NCBI GenBank assembly: GCA_035487355.1
Contig: DATHMF010000062.1
Location: 1-32,883, forward strand
Reading direction: 5' to 3'
Origin: Terriglobales bacterium
Lineage (GTDB): Bacteria; Acidobacteriota; Terriglobia; Terriglobales; Acidobacteriaceae
Length of the DNA: 32,883 nt
In this document: positions 31,655-32,883 of the stretch, piece after piece
How the letters are laid out: the number at the start of each line of letters is the position of its first letter
Numbering within the stretch: position 1 is the stretch's first letter
Translations under genes and position numbers: made by a program
The notes under the pieces: model-generated
The model's database searches: none
What the model was told of the DNA's origin: nothing
The model's input: the letters and a program-made list of their open reading frames with translations, nothing else

Positions 31655-32883
31655 GTGACAAAAGAGTTATTAAACGCGTTCAGGGTAGCCCAGCGAGCCG
31701 GAGCCAGGCTATGGTTATTAGGCATAGTGGCATTTTTGTTTCTGGCGCAATCCGCGACTGCTCAAAACTGGACCTTAGTATGGAGCGATGAATTCAACGG
31801 TCCGGCGGGCTCTGCGCCTGATCCCAGTATTTGGAAGTTTGAGACCGGCAATAACAACGGCTGGGGCAACAATGAGCTGGAATACTATTGCCCGCCCACG
31901 AACAACACACCACCCTGCAGCACCGCCACCCCGAATATTTACATGGATGGGACCGGCAACCTTGTCATTAAGGCCATCAACCAAAGCGGAACGTGGACCT
32001 CAGGCCGGATGAAGACCGAAGGGCTGGAGTCGTTTCAATACGGGCGGATTGAGGCCAGAATGAAACTGCCCGTAGGCGCGGGCATTTGGCCGGCTTTCTG
32101 GATGCTGGGAACCAACATCGGTAGCGCGGGCTGGCCGACCTGCGGCGAGCAGGACATCATGGAGTGGGTTCCCAAGTACACGCCAACTACGACTTCATCT
32201 ACGATTCACGGGCCGGGTTATTCCGGAGGCAACGGGATCGGAAGCAAGTTCACCTTTCCCAGCGGCGGCAGAGTGGATAACGCGTTCCATACCTACGGAG
32301 TCATCTGGTCCCAGAACAAGATGCAGTTCTACCGTGATGATTACACACAGCCTTTCTTTACGGTGACACCTGCCAATATTCCTGGGGGTACGCAGTGGGT
32401 CTACAATCATCCTTTTTTCATCCTGCTGAATCTCGCCATGGGCGGCGGTTTTCCCGGAAATCCGGACGGCACAACGCCCAACCCCGCCATGGTTCTTGTG
32501 GACTATGTTCGCGTCTATGAACAAAGCCCGACTGTGACTGTTACCTCAAGCAACAATCCGTCAGTCTTTGGCCAGCCGGTTACACTTACAGCTACGCTCT
32601 CCCCAGCCAGCGCCACGGGCACAGTACAGTTTCTGGATGGAGTTACAAACCTGGGCTCGCCAGTGACTGTGAGCGGCGGTACGGCTGCAATGATCGTGTC
32701 ATCGTTATCGGTAGGTGCGCACAGCATTACCGCCGTCTACAGCGGGGACAGCAACTTTGCCGGCAGCACCAGTCCTGCGCTCAGCCAAAACGTCAACCAG
32801 GCAAGCAGCGCGACGGCAACAACTTCGAACAACAATCCGTCCGCTTTCGGCCAGGCGGTGACCTTCACAGCGACGGTTTCGGC
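31655..32883 (+). CDS. Secreted GH16 beta-glucanase with Ig-like repeats (copy 2), runs off the window
   Basis: The frame is open from the GTG at 31655 to the last base, so the 3' end is missing. It closely parallels copy 1: signal peptide LLGIVAFLFLAQSATAQ, GNNNGWGNNELEYYC, GEQDIMEWVPKYTP, then Ig-like repeats starting near 32520. The start aligns with TTGACAAAAGGG of copy 1 (here GTGACAAAAGAG). The catalytic E-x-D-x-x-E is intact, so it should be active. The two genes arose by tandem duplication of about 2.34 kb, including a stretch upstream. Confidence 0.9.
   Translation, partial: MTKELLNAFRVAQRAGARLWLLGIVAFLFLAQSATAQNWTLVWSDEFNGPAGSAPDPSIWKFETGNNNGWGNNELEYYCPPTNNTPPCSTATPNIYMDGTGNLVIKAINQSGTWTSGRMKTEGLESFQYGRIEARMKLPVGAGIWPAFWMLGTNIGSAGWPTCGEQDIMEWVPKYTPTTTSSTIHGPGYSGGNGIGSKFTFPSGGRVDNAFHTYGVIWSQNKMQFYRDDYTQPFFTVTPANIPGGTQWVYNHPFFILLNLAMGGGFPGNPDGTTPNPAMVLVDYVRVYEQSPTVTVTSSNNPSVFGQPVTLTATLSPASATGTVQFLDGVTNLGSPVTVSGGTAAMIVSSLSVGAHSITAVYSGDSNFAGSTSPALSQNVNQASSATATTSNNNPSAFGQAVTFTATVS

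Overview
The window looks like chromosomal DNA from an Acidobacteriota-type bacterium. This is an inference from the style of the proteins (HD-GYP, PilZ and DUF421 genes beside many lineage-restricted hypotheticals), from intergenic spacers full of short repeats, and from moderately high GC. I could not run a taxonomic search.

Layout. 1-1.9 kb: the 3' end of a band-7/HIR-like gene, a DUF433/DUF5615 toxin-antitoxin pair and a sirtuin. 1.9-4.8 kb: repeat-rich DNA (a 16-bp tandem array and two copies of a ~100-bp dispersed element) around an orphan membrane protein and a CCCH-type protein. 4.8-18 kb: thirteen minus-strand housekeeping genes. They cover riboflavin (ribD, ribE), protein targeting (ftsY), c-di-GMP turnover (HD-GYP), phospholipid synthesis (gpsA, plsY, pgpA), RNA and NAD repair (thpR, cinA), yacG, an M20 peptidase and thiO. 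Several of their spacers carry 7-bp tandem repeats.

18-22.2 kb: a compact four-gene minus-strand cluster of mostly unrecognised proteins. It comprises a small helical protein, a zinc-ribbon/helical/beta protein, a protein with a divergent diadenylate-cyclase (DisA_N-like) domain, and a translationally coupled 438-aa helical protein. The last two are visibly AT-richer. This is the best candidate for an undescribed system, possibly nucleotide signalling or conflict-related.

22.4-25.5 kb: a coiled-coil membrane protein with a DUF421 protein, two hypotheticals and a STAS protein. 25.6-28.4 kb: tRNA-Glu(UUC) followed by a SnoaL-like gene remnant, a DsbA-like protein, a secreted thaumatin-ricin lectin protein, a decayed two-repeat CRISPR remnant of type I-C appearance, and a second degenerate copy of the tRNA 3' end. 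That arrangement suggests an old tRNA-associated insertion. 28.5-32.9 kb: a receiver-like/PilZ protein and two tandem, closely related secreted GH16 beta-glucanases with Ig-like repeats, the second running off the window.

Functionally, the right-hand end looks aimed at extracellular beta-glucan or fungal/plant walls (thaumatin-like, ricin lectin, GH16). The centre is core metabolism, and the 18-22 kb cluster is accessory.
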